From the NCBI GenBank assembly GCA_020137815.1, contig CM035359.1:7345239-7397738 (forward strand): a stretch of 52,500 nt of DNA, written 5' to 3'. Positions 43,111 through 52,500 of the stretch are shown in pieces. The number at the start of each line of letters is the position of its first letter. The first letter of the stretch is position 1. Origin of the DNA: Hormiphora californensis (taxonomy: Eukaryota; Ctenophora; Tentaculata; Cydippida; Pleurobrachiidae). A model generated the notes under the pieces. That model was not told where the DNA came from and ran no database searches. It was given only the letters and a program-made list of their open reading frames with translations. The position numbers and the translations under genes are program-made.

Positions 43111-45809
43111 TATGGTACAACAGAATCATTGGGCACAATATGAAATTGAATCCAAATGCGACCTCTGTCCCTCAATCCACTTCTCAACAGCGGAGGAACT
43201 ACAAAAACATATCAGCACGGTAAAATCTTCAGAGGATTTCGATCCTTTTACCCACAAATCTAAAAGAAGAAAGTGTAGTTATTGCCATGTCATCACCACC
43301 ACCTCCAAAGATCTCCTTGAACACCAGACTTCATCGTGCCATGTGTTCTATGTTCCCTCTCCTCTCGGTTCTAACTCCTTGGAGAGTCTCCACCATCAGA
43401 TGACGTCTGCTATGGAGGGGGCAAATGACGCTGATTCATTCCTCAACAACATGGAGAAGAGGAACACTATGGAGGAGATACCTGGTGATGAGGAATCCAA
43501 CAGGGTGGTGAAATGTCCTGCCGTCAGGTGCAAACGGAGAAGGTTCAAACTGCCCGAGTTACGTCAGCACATGTCTATTATGACGTCATCGAGGGACTTC
43601 AAGAACACCCTCCACACTACAGTGGTGGGTGGTAATTACTGTTCATACTGTGAGACCTCATTCTCCTCCACGTCTCTACTGGAGAGTCACCAAACCTTCT
43701 GGTGTATGGGGTTCACCCCACCCGATATTACCTGCCAGTCCGTCCTTCTTGATATGGAGTGTGTTGAATTCACTGACAAGGTGGTGGGTGCAATGTTGCA
43801 GAGTCTAGATGATGATGATGATCACATGCCTGATCCTAACTGTGGTGAGGAGAGGGGTGAGGTGTTCAACTTGATACCTGTGACTCCAACCCCTGTTGTC
43901 GTTGTCGGACCCCTGTCATTGTTGTCAGGAGGCTGACACAATGAAACGTCATATTGAGACCGAATTACTGAAATGTCAAGTTGACCAAGCCGACAGACAT
44001 CAAATTGAAGCAGATAAATGGAGACGCCAAATTGAAGCAGATGAAACGGTGAAGGATCCTAAGTTTGGAGTCCGAAAAGGATTCTGGAATGGGGCTCCTG
44101 AGACCCAAAGGGAAAAATCAAAAAGGAAAGCTTCGATAAATAATGATGGTGAGGTGTTCAGCAACGCGCTTCTGGTACCTGCTGGTAACTCTGCTGCTGA
44201 ACTGTTGGAAAAGGAGCAGAAACGTGCTAAACTGGGCATTAATTACAGTTGTGAGAAGTGTGGTAGTAAGTTTACCAGTGAACTAGAACACTACAAACAT
44301 GTGTGTAACCATGGTAACCACGACCCAAAACCGGATACTTCCAACTCACTCGATCAACGCGGACGCAAATGCTTTGTATGCCGTCGTACTTTTAGTACCA
44401 GGATGGAACTTCTTCAACATTTGAGCATTATGGAGATATCGCCAGATTTCAGGACTGACACACACATGCCCTGCATTAAGTGGCCCTGGTTTTGCTTCTG
44501 GTGCAAATTTTATTTTGGGAACAGACTTCGTTTTGAAGCACATCAGCTGGAAAAATGTCCTGGAAGAAAAATAGAAAAGATTGAGAAACTGGTATCCCAA
44601 CTGGCGGCAATGAAACAGCTGCCTATGAAGAAGAAAAGAGTTAAGATTCCACCACTTGTGAGGCCGAGAAGGCTAAACCGCCAAGCCATGAAACAATTAC
44701 AAACACGTAGAAAAGGTATTAAGATGGCGGAGGCCGATAAAACCCTGAAGGATCGTAAATTTGGAGTCCGAAAAGGATTCTGGAATGGGGCTCCCGAGCG
44801 AATGTTAACTACTGTGGTGAGTCAAAAGTTAAAAAGGAAACTAAAGAAAACCCTTTCAAATCGCTTGATCGTGCCAACAGAGGATGTGGCTAAAAGACAC
44901 GAAGCTGCAGTTGACTACACTAAGGACCCTAAGGATGTCTCTCAAAAGATGCAAACTATTCTCGATGAGGAGCGAGATAAAGCGGCTCAGGGTTGGAGCC
45001 ACAAATGTGGAACTGGACGGTGTTCGTCCAGGTTTGATACTGAATTGGACCTCTATAGACACCAAGTAGTGACGGCTAAGAGTGTGGACTTTGATAAAGA
45101 TCACAATCTGATCGCAAAGAATTATAATTTAATTTGCTGTAGCTACTGTCGCAAAACTTTCCTCACCTCTAGAGATCTAGTGACACACCAGTTCTGGAAT
45201 TGTGTCGTGGTGAAAGTCATTGGGGAATCTTTCCTAAAGGGAGGGTTTAATACCAGTAAATTGAGAATAACTACATTGAAAGTGAAGAAGGCAGGACGGG
45301 TAAAGTTGGGCGGTCCTAAGATAAAACCGGCAGATGGCACTACTGCTGCAAAGCTGACAACATCTACTGCTGCAAAACCGACAACATCTACTGCTGAAAA
45401 GCCGACAACATCTGAAGCTGCTGCGGGTGAGAGTGTTGCTGCAGAGAACCAGCCTGAACTCTCTCCTTGTGGAACTATTGACCCGGATCAGACACATTCT
45501 GCTACACCTCCACCTACTGTAACGGGAACTGTTCCGATGGAATCCTCTACTGATGGATACACTGTTACATATCCTGCAACCTACTCGTGCACCGTGTGCC
45601 CCTTCGACTTCCTCTCTCCTAAAGAGTTGGTTGAGCATACCGGACTTATGGAACAGTCACGTGACTTTGACGAGAACCACGATTATATCAGCACAGAGGG
45701 AGGTGATTTCAAGTGTTCATATTGTGATAAGAGTTTTACAGAGATAGAGTCTCTTATGGAGCACCAGTTGGATGTTTGTATCGAGTTTAGAGAGAGTTTA
45801 GAGGGCTGA
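43111..45809 (+). CDS. Middle zinc-module gene, second block (five modules, one half module)
   Basis: Opens with ATG one base after an acceptor-like site. The first frame (to 43936) has two modules near 43156 and 43513. It changes to the next frame between 43881 and 43936, either through a 67-base intron (about 43862-43928, weak donor GTGTTC), through one extra base, or because two genes abut (ATG at 43941). The second frame has a half module at 44247 and full modules near 44368, 45003 and 45586. The last ends CSYC...HQLDVC. A basic Lys/Arg-rich linker separates modules. A phrase KFGVRKGFWNGAPE occurs twice. An Ala/Thr-rich repeat (AAKPTTST) precedes the last module. Function unknown. Confidence 0.68.
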
Positions 45810-45990
45810 GAGGGTTAAACGAGGGTTTAGAGAGAGTTTAGGCAGCTGAGAGGGTTTAGGGAGCTGAGAGGGTTTAGAGAGCTGAGAGGGTTTAGAGAGC
45901 TGATAGGGTTTAGGGAGCTGAGAGGGTTTGGGGAGAGTTTAGAGAGAGTTTAGAGAGCTGAGAGGGTTAAACGAGGGTTTAGAGAGATAT
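45795..45990. repeat. Degenerate minisatellite spanning the stop codon
   Basis: Units built from GAGAGGGTTTAG, GAGAGAGTTTAG and AGCTGA repeat for about 190 bases. The array starts inside the last codons (ESLEG) and runs past TGA at 45807-45809. Confidence 0.85.
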
Positions 45991-46137
45991 AAGGGATGAT
46001 TATTGGTACACAAGATCGAGAGAGAAATGTTATACATTTTTTATTGTTCATTATTTTATTTCTACCGAGCTTTACTAAACATTATCAACGTGTTTCATTC
46101 CTCTGCTGTTACAATTTAGTTTCTTCTGTCCACACTT

Positions 46138-46211
46138 TCTCTCTCTGTCTCTCTGTCTCTCTCTGTCCCTCTCTGTCTCTCTCTCTGTCTCTGTCTCTCT
46201 CTCTCTCTCTC

Positions 46212-46303
<92 letters not shown>

Positions 46304-46340
46304 TCCCACTCTCTCTCCTCTCTCTCCTCTCTTTCTCCTG
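46138..46340. repeat. (CT)n microsatellite just upstream of gene 3
   Basis: CT repeats with CTGT and TCCT interruptions, ending about 45 bases before the gene 3 start codon. Confidence 0.95.
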
Positions 46341-46384
46341 TCTACAAAACCCTCCTAACCACCCATCTCCCTACAACAAGGCAA

Positions 46385-48471
46385 ATGCTGAATGTTTCCG
46401 AGGGGTTACTGATAAAGTTTCAGGAGCAGAAGGAACGCTACAAAATAGAACAAGATGAGGTCTTCCTCAACTTTCTACTTGATAAATTGGATTACCCACC
46501 TGGTATGTGACATCCCAATTAATCACCATCAAATAATTAGCATTAATTAGTTAGGAAATTACCATAAAGCGGTAAACCTGGCAATTCTCCAGTTGTATCA
46601 CTCTGACAATGTCTATCTTTCTCCTTGTTCAGGTGAAACATGCAACTATAAAGAATACAACACGTGTACCTCCCCTTTGTTGAGTAAGGGATCCCTAATT
46701 GTCACATCTCCTGGACCTAACAAGCTTGTTATTAACAGGAAACGGCGACATAAACAGAAAAGGTAATGGACTCCTACTACCCCCCCTTTTATAGAGGAGT
46801 GAGGACCCTTCTAACTTAAAACCAGCTTCAATTAATATCCCCCATCATGTTCCCTAAAACTAATCCCTTTCTTTCTGTTCCAGTGTTTCAATAAAAAGAC
46901 GGCATCAGCCCGACCCAGGACGAGATCTTCTGGACATCGTCCCACCGAGTCTTACGAAGTTGAAAAAGAACCGCCGGAGAGCTGGATCTAGATTCTCCTT
47001 CACTTTCAATAATCCCGTTGTAAGGAATGATCTCCAGTTACAATTACCAAAAACGACAAAGACATCAGAAATGGTAGAACGTTTTGAAACTGCTCCAAAA
47101 TCAGCGATATTATCTGTATCTGGGACGGCTACTAACTCAGAAACACTGCCTGGGACGGCTACTAACTCAGAAACACTGCCTGGGACGGCTACTATCTCAG
47201 AAACACTACCTGGGACGGCTACTAACTCAGAAACACTGCCTGGGACGGCTACTAACTCAGAAACACTGCCTGGGACGGCTACTACCTCAGAAACACTGCC
47301 TGGGACGGCTACTAACTCAGAAACACTGTTGGGGACGGCTACTAACTCGGAAACACTGTCTGGGACGGCTACTAACTCAGAAACACTGCCTGGGACGGCT
47401 ACTACCTCAGAAACACTGCCTGGGACGGCTACTACCTCAGAAACATTGCCTGGGACGGCTACTACCTCAGAAACACTGCCTGGGACGGCTACTACCTCAG
47501 AAACACTGCCTGGGACGGCTACTACCTCAGAAACACTGTCTGGGACGGCTACTACCTCAGAAACACTGCCTGGGACGGCTACTACCTCAGAAACACTGCC
47601 TGGGACGGGTACTGACTCAGAAACACTCCCTGGGACGGGTACTGACTCAGAAACACTCCCTGGGACGGCTACTGAAACACTACCTGGGACGGCTACTAAC
47701 TCAGAAACACTGTCTGGGACGGCTACTACCTCAGAAACACTGTCTGGGACGGCTACTACCTCAGAAACACTGCCTGGGACGGCTACTAACTCAGAAACAC
47801 TGCCTGGGACGGCTACTAACTCAGAAACACTGTCTGGGATGGCTACTGAAACACTATCTGGGACGGCTACTACCTTAGAAACACTGCCTGTGACGGCTAC
47901 TGAAACACTGTCTGGGACGGCTACTGAAACACTGTCTGGGACGGCTACTACCTCAGAAACACTGCCTGGGACGGCTACTGAAACACTGTCTGGGACGGCT
48001 ACTGAAACACTGTCTGGGACGGCTACTGAAACACTTCCTACTGATCTTGGTACTGACTGGGTCCGTGTACCGATCCTCAGTGAACGTTGGAAAGGGACAG
48101 TCTGGGGCTGGAAATGTTCAGTGTGCCCTATGGAATTCCGGGATTACTTTGCTAAACAGCGCCACGAAGTTGTCATGGCCAAGAGCAGGGACTTCCTATC
48201 CAACCACCACCCTGTGAGACCTGACTCTCCCCCTGTGTGCTGTTATTGTGGACATTTCACCGTGGATTGGGTTGCTATGGCAATACACCAGGCAGTTCAC
48301 TGTGAGCTGTTCCCTGGTTCTGGCCTGGACTCAACGAGGAGGGGGTTCATGAGAACAGAAAGGGCTATGGGGTGTATGTGGGTAAAGTTGTTAATGGGTT
48401 TAATAGTGTTCCTGTTAAGAGTGAACCAATGGATTGTTAGTCAAATTGAATATTTGTATCAATGGTACTAA
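46385..48471 (+). CDS. Gene 3: Thr/Ser-rich repeat protein with one C-terminal zinc module
   Basis: Exons 46385-46502, 46633-46762 and 46884-48471 join in phases 1 and 2 into 611 residues. Exon 1 ends VFLNFLLDKLD, matching genes 1 and 2. Exon 2 ends in a basic patch (NRKRRHKQK), a plausible nuclear signal. Residues about 165-469 are 32 units of GTATxSETLP, with eight-residue variants GTATETLS. The module starts near 48112: CSVC, then H-x8-DF, then CCYC and a histidine-cysteine end (IHQAVHC). The tail includes a hydrophobic run (VKLLMGLIVFLL), which may be chance. The stop TAA uses the TA target site plus the first A of a MITE. A poly(A)-like AATAAA is at 48844. Confidence 0.82.
47127..48034. 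repeat. 30-bp in-frame minisatellite, 32 units
   Basis: The unit GGGACGGCTACTAACTCAGA plus AACACTGCCT is repeated, with 24-bp variants lacking six bases toward the 3' end. All lengths are multiples of three, so the frame is kept. Confidence 0.97.
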
Positions 48472-48589
48472 AGTCCGTTTCAAGCGACTTGACCCGTAAT
48501 TCTTGGAATTCGGCGCATTGCGCGTGTATTTACAAAGGGGAAATCCTGAATTTCCAGGAATCTCAGGTCAAGTCGTTTGAAACGCACTT
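48471..48589. mobile_element. TA-flanked MITE, 119 bp, at the gene 3 stop
   Basis: The ends AAGT(C/G)CGTTTCAA are inverted, and similarity runs inward about 40 bases (CGACTTGACC, then ATTC(T/C)(T)GGAA). TA lies at 48469-48470 and 48590-48591. Confidence 0.8.
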
Positions 48590-48591
48590 TA

Positions 48592-50744
48592 TTACATTTT
48601 TTAACCTCTCTATTTTCTACATCCAATGGTTTATATGTACAGTTATTTTCATATTAAGTTGTAACTTGTAAAATTATATTGTTCTAAATCTGTAAGTCTG
48701 CATTTTTAGTGTCTATTAAGGGAAATGTGACACAAATCGCCCAAGACCCCGGTGTTATTTTTAATGTCATGTAACGCGCGTAACTTATTCAAGTCTGACT
48801 GCGCGGCATAACTCTAAACGAACTTGTGCCGCGCGCTGTACTGAATAAAAAAGTATCCAAAACAATTTTTTTGACAAGCTTCGAAGTTTTTTGTTTTGTG
48901 ATTTTTACGAACTTCGGTCAGTCCTGAGTCACGTCTTTACAGTGACTTGTAACGACGCTGGGCCTTCGGTCCAGCAAGTCCCTGCATATCCGGGGCCAGG
49001 GGTGGTACTTGGTAGCTCCGTGAAACAACCCACAAGCGGTCCAAGTGCTCAGAGCTCAGCCCTGGCGGGGTGTAGAGCAAGCATGGTCTAAAAACGGTCT
49101 TATCGGCCAGGACTTATCGCTGTTCTAAGTTCCCTTACGTGTACGCCAAAACAAATCGTTGCCCCTAACCTTGTTTTTGAAAGCCTTTTGTTTTCGCATG
49201 CGTGGCCCTTTCTTTGAATTTTTCTCTTTTCCCCTGTCTTCATGATCCGAAGTAAAAGTGTGTCCGCATCGTCGGCATGGTAGAGCCGCCCCTGGGGTGA
49301 GGGGAAACACGGTCGAGCGAGGCAACCCGTAATCCTAACCAACTGCTCCTTGCCTAAGTGAAAGCAACTGTGATATTTTGACCCCACAAAAAGCTCCCAC
49401 TTCCTAATGTTTGTTCCTATGTTTGACCCCATACCACTGCACAAAAAGCTCCCCCTAATGTAACTGTTTTAGCAGCAGCTGTATAATGATTACTATCTGA
49501 TGAGCACTATGACAATGCTGGCACCGTGCAAAAGGAATCAAGGTGCCCTTACTGCGATAATAAAACAAGAAAACCACTCCCCACCCACCATGGGCTCTAA
49601 ATGTAAGTGGTTTTGTGGTTTTTAAGAACAATTCACAACTTCTGAACCACTTTGCTTTGACCAACTAGCTATTACTAGAGTACCCGTTTGCTGGGAACCC
49701 GTGACCTGGTAAATGGTAATTGGTAAATCATTTACTGTAACGCGCGAATTTTTCCAAAAAAGCGCTGCTTTTTTACGCCGCGCGCGGAACCTAGAATTAC
49801 GCGCGCAGTGTAAAATTTTAAAATTCATTGAAAATTTCCTCGCGTTTTATGTCGCCAAAAAAAGTCGACGAAAAATTCCAAATTCGTGAATTTAGAATTA
49901 TAAGAACTCCGGTCAGTTCTCATCTTGCCAATCCGTTTTCCGGGAACCCCTGGCCAAAGGACATTAAAGTTCACATAACGACCAAGTTTCATATCGATTG
50001 GATAAGATTTTGGGTGGCTACGGCCTACGGTGAAAAATATCGTATTTTTGGCATTTTTAACTTTCCCGACGCGATTTACGACCCTTAAACATTGAGTTAC
50101 GGGAAATCGCTATCATGTAAAATGAAGTTCAAACGATTCTCTTTCCCCACTATTGCGTTAGTTTTTGATTTAGAGCCGTTTTCAGGGTCTTAGAAGCGTT
50201 TGAAAAATGTAAGTATTTTTGGCGCAATGACGTCACCCCGTGACGTCACTGTTGTAAAGATCGGATCAAAAATCTGAGCCCGTACTTACACCCGCCTTGG
50301 TCCAAAGTACCAGTGTACAAATTTTCAGGGGTCTAGCTCAAAAACTGTAGGAGGAGTAGGGAGAAAACAATTATCGGACTAACATTTTGGAAATTATTAT
50401 ATGGATTGATCTGTTTGTCCTGGAAACACTTGTACTGCATGGTACACTTGTTACAAACTTGTCAGATTGTTATGCTACTCATTAGCCATTAACACATTTC
50501 ACACAAACACACACAGAGAACGTAACACTTACCAACACTTACAGAGAGAACATGCTGAGTTAATACAGTTCACACATGTATTCAGAGGAAAACTTGGTTT
50601 TGAAATATCTAGGTTATTGTGTCATTAGTCAGTCCAGTTGCCTTTACATTGGGTATCACGTGCTTTTTATCGGTTTTTACTCTCTGTTCTAAAAATACAC
50701 ATGATATTGCGTCCACCTGTTATTATATCCCCCCCTCTCTCTAG
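48592..50744. other. Spacer, no convincing gene
   Basis: It contains TGTAACGCGCG at 48770 and 49736 with CGCGC-rich surroundings, like 14186. Open frames near 49100-49444 (minus) and 49828-50088 (plus) show no recognisable domain. Confidence 0.5.
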
Positions 50745-52281
50745 GTGACACGGGAGACAACACAGGACCAGGTGGCAGACCAGTAGCCATGGATCTACAG
50801 ATTTCAGTCGTAAGTGATGGAATGATGTCAAAATGAATTTGGAGATATTTTCAAAAATATATGCACACTTCAGACTTCGTTTGCACCTGACACCACCTTG
50901 TCCACACTATTTGAAAGGAATCTAAGAAATAATTCATTACTTGCTTTAAAATATTGCTTTAAAATATTAGAGAGGGAATTACATAGTTACTCCAACATAT
51001 TATATCCCAATATCATGTGACCAGCTCATGGACATGAAAAGCAGAACATTACATCCAAAACACATCAATCAGATTTTTATATCCCCACGAAGGGAACCAC
51101 CCTACTACCACAATATATACTGTTTTGTCAATCTATTGACTTTTGATGAGGCCGTTTTTCGAACATACCGATCATGTTGAATTTCTAGAACACAATAAAC
51201 ATTAAACAGATTCTTTAATGTAAAGGGGAGATAAGTAAAGAGAGGGTCACGCAATGACAGTCCCTGTTTGATACACTTCATTTGGACAAATAGAGAAACT
51301 AAAGGGGTTGTTGTGTGGGGGTGGGGGGGCACTTCCGTTTTGTGTAGTGTGGTTTAGTGGGTTGTTGTGGACGATCACCATGCCAGCCTTTGAAATATCA
51401 AGATAAATTCTGAATAAAAATAGGCCAATGAAATTTAAAATCCAATAAAAAATTAAACATTTGACAGAACCAAATTGGTCCACAATTTAAAGCAGAATTC
51501 CTTAATTGCCCTTGCGCAACATTTACTACCCCTCGCAGGCAAGTCAAAGGTGTTCTGCGGATTTCAAACACACTAGGGTAAGTATTAAGCGTGAAATTAG
51601 TTAGAAATTTGTCTTCACAGAACTCGTGGATTATCAAATTGAAAAAAACACTCAGACTGGACCTTGCCATTTGCCAAGCTAGACTGCCTTTCCCACACCC
51701 CGGGGTTGAACAAAACTTGTCACAGTTCACTCACACACACATTTCACTCCCACAGTTCACACACACACACACACTCAAACACACCGTCCTGTCCAGTGTC
51801 CTATGTGGTATCTCCTCATGATAGAGCTCTATGTTTCTACCACGGTCTCTCGTCTCCTTTCTGTGTACGTTTCTGGTTTCTATCTGAATGCCTGACTGGT
51901 TCACTTTCCACAAACAGTGCAGTATTTGTATTCCCGAAGAGTTTAGAAATAACTTTGCTATTTGTAATTGCCTGTGTAGTCTCCCCTCCCTTGACTAGTA
52001 TGTCCCGCATCTGTCGCCACCTTTTTTGCCCTTCGTTCTTAGAAAGGTTGTGGGATAACATAAATTACCCAAAGATCAACCACCTCTGGGTGATTAATTT
52101 GGTGGGTGTTTGGTATTTTTAAATAGTGCTACTGCCTCTTGCTATGCTCTCCTTTCGGTCACGATTTCTAATCGGCCATTAATATTTTATTTCTCCGCCT
52201 CACCCTACACACAACAACCCCTTTTCTAAAAAAACACAAAGCTGTACTACCGACACTCGACAGTGAGAGGACGAAGACCCA
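50745..52281 (+). CDS. Possible two exons of a further gene running off the window
   Basis: 50745-50809 follows CCCCCCTCTCTCTAG and ends at GTAAGT. Only one frame is open, reading DTGDNTGPGGRPVAMDLQIS, entering in phase 1 and leaving in phase 0. 52242-52281 follows a weak acceptor and ends at GTGAGT; read in phase 0 it gives LYYRHSTVRGRRP. The phase-1 entry matches the second exons of genes 1-3, so this may be another family member whose first exon I cannot find. No domain is visible. Confidence 0.35.
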
Positions 52282-52500
52282 GTGAGTGTATGAGTTAGTA
52301 GGTTATATCACTCTAATATGAGTCCCCCATAAATACCCCCCAACCTATTTTTTACAATTATTTTATGCCTAGTATGTATATGGTGATTTAACTCTTTAGA
52401 GGCAATTCTGCTAGAAACATGTTGTAATAAAGAAATGGTTTTTTTTCCACTGAAGGATGGAGAAACTAAAAATCTTTGAATTAACAGCTGACGTTGTTGT
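52282..52500. other. Window end, nothing seen
   Basis: AT-rich, intron-like sequence with no feature I can support. Confidence 0.4.

Noticed and set aside
28815-45809. One giant gene covering gene 2 and both middle blocks
   Set aside because: The phase at the possible donor GTAAGG (35867) does not fit the exon at 37907, and no consistent chain of junctions links 42781 to 43111.
49100-49444. 114-codon frame on the minus strand
   Set aside because: No recognisable domain or splice context; I also considered a structured RNA here but matched no known family.
49828-50088. 86-codon frame
   Set aside because: It lies in CGCG-motif repeat-like DNA, has no family resemblance, and may be chance.

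Overview
This is nuclear DNA from an animal. Genes are split by GT-AG introns, with low-complexity and transposon-derived DNA between and inside them. The proteins point to a metazoan: importin alpha, RNA polymerase II subunit RPB11, an SFT2-family Golgi protein, ATP synthase subunit g and zinc-finger proteins. I cannot name the phylum from sequence alone. Every gene I can support is on the + strand.

Layout. Bases 1-5300 hold no believable gene. A segment at 1-680 reappears at 2891-3640 in a form corrupted by stretched homopolymers, so much of 840-4830 looks like poor consensus sequence. From 5300 to 10173 there are CT microsatellites, a small pogo-like MITE, a 46-bp palindrome and a 24-bp minisatellite of about 32 copies. 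Next come conserved housekeeping genes: the last three exons of importin alpha (10174-13763), RPB11 (14905-15261, broken by three single-base insertions), an SFT2-family gene (15418-15891) and ATP synthase subunit g (exons between 16327 and 18843).

From 19632 onward the window is a cluster of zinc-finger genes. Gene 1 (19632-26776) ends in four classical C2H2 fingers. Gene 2 (28815-35870), two middle coding blocks (38883-42781 and 43111-45809) and gene 3 (46385-48471) carry a different repeated module. It reads C-x2(4)-C-x12-14-H-x8-[DN]-[FW]-x3-4-H, followed by C-x2-C, then H(Q) and C. I count 20 full copies and one half copy over about 16 kb. Genes 1, 2 and 3 begin with a similar short exon (motif FL-x-[FY]-LLD near its end) followed by a phase-1 intron, so they look like one locally duplicated family that carries two classes of finger. 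Proteins of this kind would be expected to bind nucleic acid in the nucleus, but no function can be read from the sequence.

Introns and spacers hold several non-autonomous DNA transposons with clear ends: a hAT-type element with an 8-bp target duplication, TA-flanked MITEs, a composite nested element, and an element flanked by a 10-bp direct repeat. One MITE supplies the last base of the gene 3 stop codon. Most start codons lie 0-14 bases after a splice-acceptor-like pyrimidine tract plus AG, which suggests 5'-UTR introns or spliced-leader trans-splicing. Several reading frames are broken by one base, so base-level accuracy should be doubted before calling pseudogenes.
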